From assembly GCA_021199975.1 (NCBI GenBank), contig JAJQHF010000277.1, positions 1 through 21,616 on the forward strand: DNA of 21,616 bases, written 5' to 3'. Position numbers and translations under genes: made by a program. The notes below the pieces were generated by a model. That model saw nothing but the letters and a program-made list of their open reading frames with translations. It was not told the DNA's origin and did no database searches. Shown here piece by piece: positions 21,157-21,616 of this stretch. This DNA is from Candidatus Gastranaerophilales bacterium (GTDB lineage: Bacteria; Cyanobacteriota; Vampirovibrionia; Gastranaerophilales; Gastranaerophilaceae). How positions within the stretch are numbered: the first letter of the stretch is position 1; every line of letters starts with the position of its first letter.

Positions 21157-21616
21157 ATGATGACTGTAAATATTCAAGATTATACAACGGAAAATATTTT
21201 GAAAGGCTATATTATCAATGATAGTCTGTATGAAGGTTTTTACATTATATTTAAGGATGCTCCAGCCGGCATTGTTGAATATTGTAATTATATTGGCAGG
21301 TCTTATACGGAAATAAAATTTAATCTTTCCCAAAAAACATTATTTGAATATTTTTTACGCACTGATCATAATTATAAATCCTGTGAAAATAATCAATTTT
21401 TACTAAATAATTGTGAAATTGAAGATTATATAGGATTTATTCCGGAAGATGATTGTGATTTTTATGAAATACTATTTGAACCAAAAGAACCGGTTCTAAA
21501 AGAATTACAAAGAGAATCAACCGATAACGGCTGCAAAAACTTAGGATTGGATTGCTTTGATTATGTTTTTACATTGGTTTTTAAAATTCCTGATAAAAAG
21601 ATTCATATTCAATTCA
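21157..21616 (+). CDS. Unknown protein, N-terminal part (runs off the window)
   Basis: The frame opens with ATGATG (21157 or 21160) and stays open for 153 codons to the right edge. I do not recognise it. There is no signal peptide or membrane segment; it is acidic and rich in aromatic residues, Asn and Cys (EYCNYIGRSYTEIKFNLSQKTLFEYFLRTDHNYKSCENNQF, then EDYIGFIPEDDCDFYEILFEPKEPVL). Seven Cys in 153 residues is high for a cytoplasmic protein. The ribosome binding site is poor (AAAAAAGATA), but an extended -10 lies just upstream. The uninterrupted length and codon use like the neighbours support a real gene. Confidence 0.65.
   Translation, partial: MMTVNIQDYTTENILKGYIINDSLYEGFYIIFKDAPAGIVEYCNYIGRSYTEIKFNLSQKTLFEYFLRTDHNYKSCENNQFLLNNCEIEDYIGFIPEDDCDFYEILFEPKEPVLKELQRESTDNGCKNLGLDCFDYVFTLVFKIPDKKIHIQF

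Noticed and set aside
21085..21333. Upstream extension of the 163-aa protein to position 21333
   Set aside because: It would overlap the divergent plus gene and its promoter; the added residues look random, while ATG 21084 has a good Shine-Dalgarno.

Overview
The window looks like ordinary chromosomal DNA from an AT-rich, fermentative, Gram-negative-type bacterium. A CMP-Kdo synthetase implies lipopolysaccharide-like outer-membrane sugar, a pyruvate:ferredoxin oxidoreductase implies anaerobic pyruvate metabolism, and the lone pilin-like protein has an 'A|FTLSEVLITL' prepilin motif. That combination fits Candidatus Gastranaerophilales (Melainabacteria/Vampirovibrionia, the non-photosynthetic relatives of Cyanobacteria). 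This placement is inference from style and gene content; no rRNA or other strong taxonomic marker is present.

Layout. Bases 1-4557 (+) hold a compact run: the 3' end of argS, then accD and accA (the two carboxyltransferase subunits of acetyl-CoA carboxylase), prmA (L11 methyltransferase), kdsB (CMP-Kdo synthetase) and a short DmeF-like cation efflux protein. Bases 4558-5157 (-) hold two small unknown genes, each with a recognisable promoter and separated by a terminator. dapB (+, lysine/diaminopimelate pathway) and tpiA (-, glycolysis) converge on an unusually long 30-bp perfect inverted repeat.

Bases 7201-14394 (+) are a complete tryptophan operon, trpE-G-D-C-F-B-A. Every internal junction is an overlap or a very tight stop/start, and a four-helix membrane protein of unknown function follows. 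A 43-codon reading frame with three Trp codons and a good ribosome binding site precedes trpE and is a candidate leader peptide or small membrane protein. A minus-strand membrane-anchored exported protein of unknown function follows at 14454-15449.

Bases 15450-15880 contain no protein gene. They carry a promoter for the minus gene, two hairpin-plus-U-tract structures and the nifJ promoter. The second U-tract hairpin ends a candidate small RNA with an exposed CCTCCCTCCCC stretch. nifJ (+) fills 15881-19414. The end of the window holds a lone pilin-like gene (-) divergent from a 77-aa XRE-type regulator (+), then a membrane-anchored unknown protein (-) divergent from an unknown gene that runs off the right edge. 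Identical 21-bp palindromes lie just downstream of the pilin-like gene and between the regulator and the next gene.

I see no CRISPR array, tRNA, rRNA, transposase, phage gene or obvious defence system. The best leads for something undescribed are the candidate sRNA upstream of nifJ, the paired palindromes around the pilin/XRE block, the putative trp leader, and the long palindrome between dapB and tpiA.
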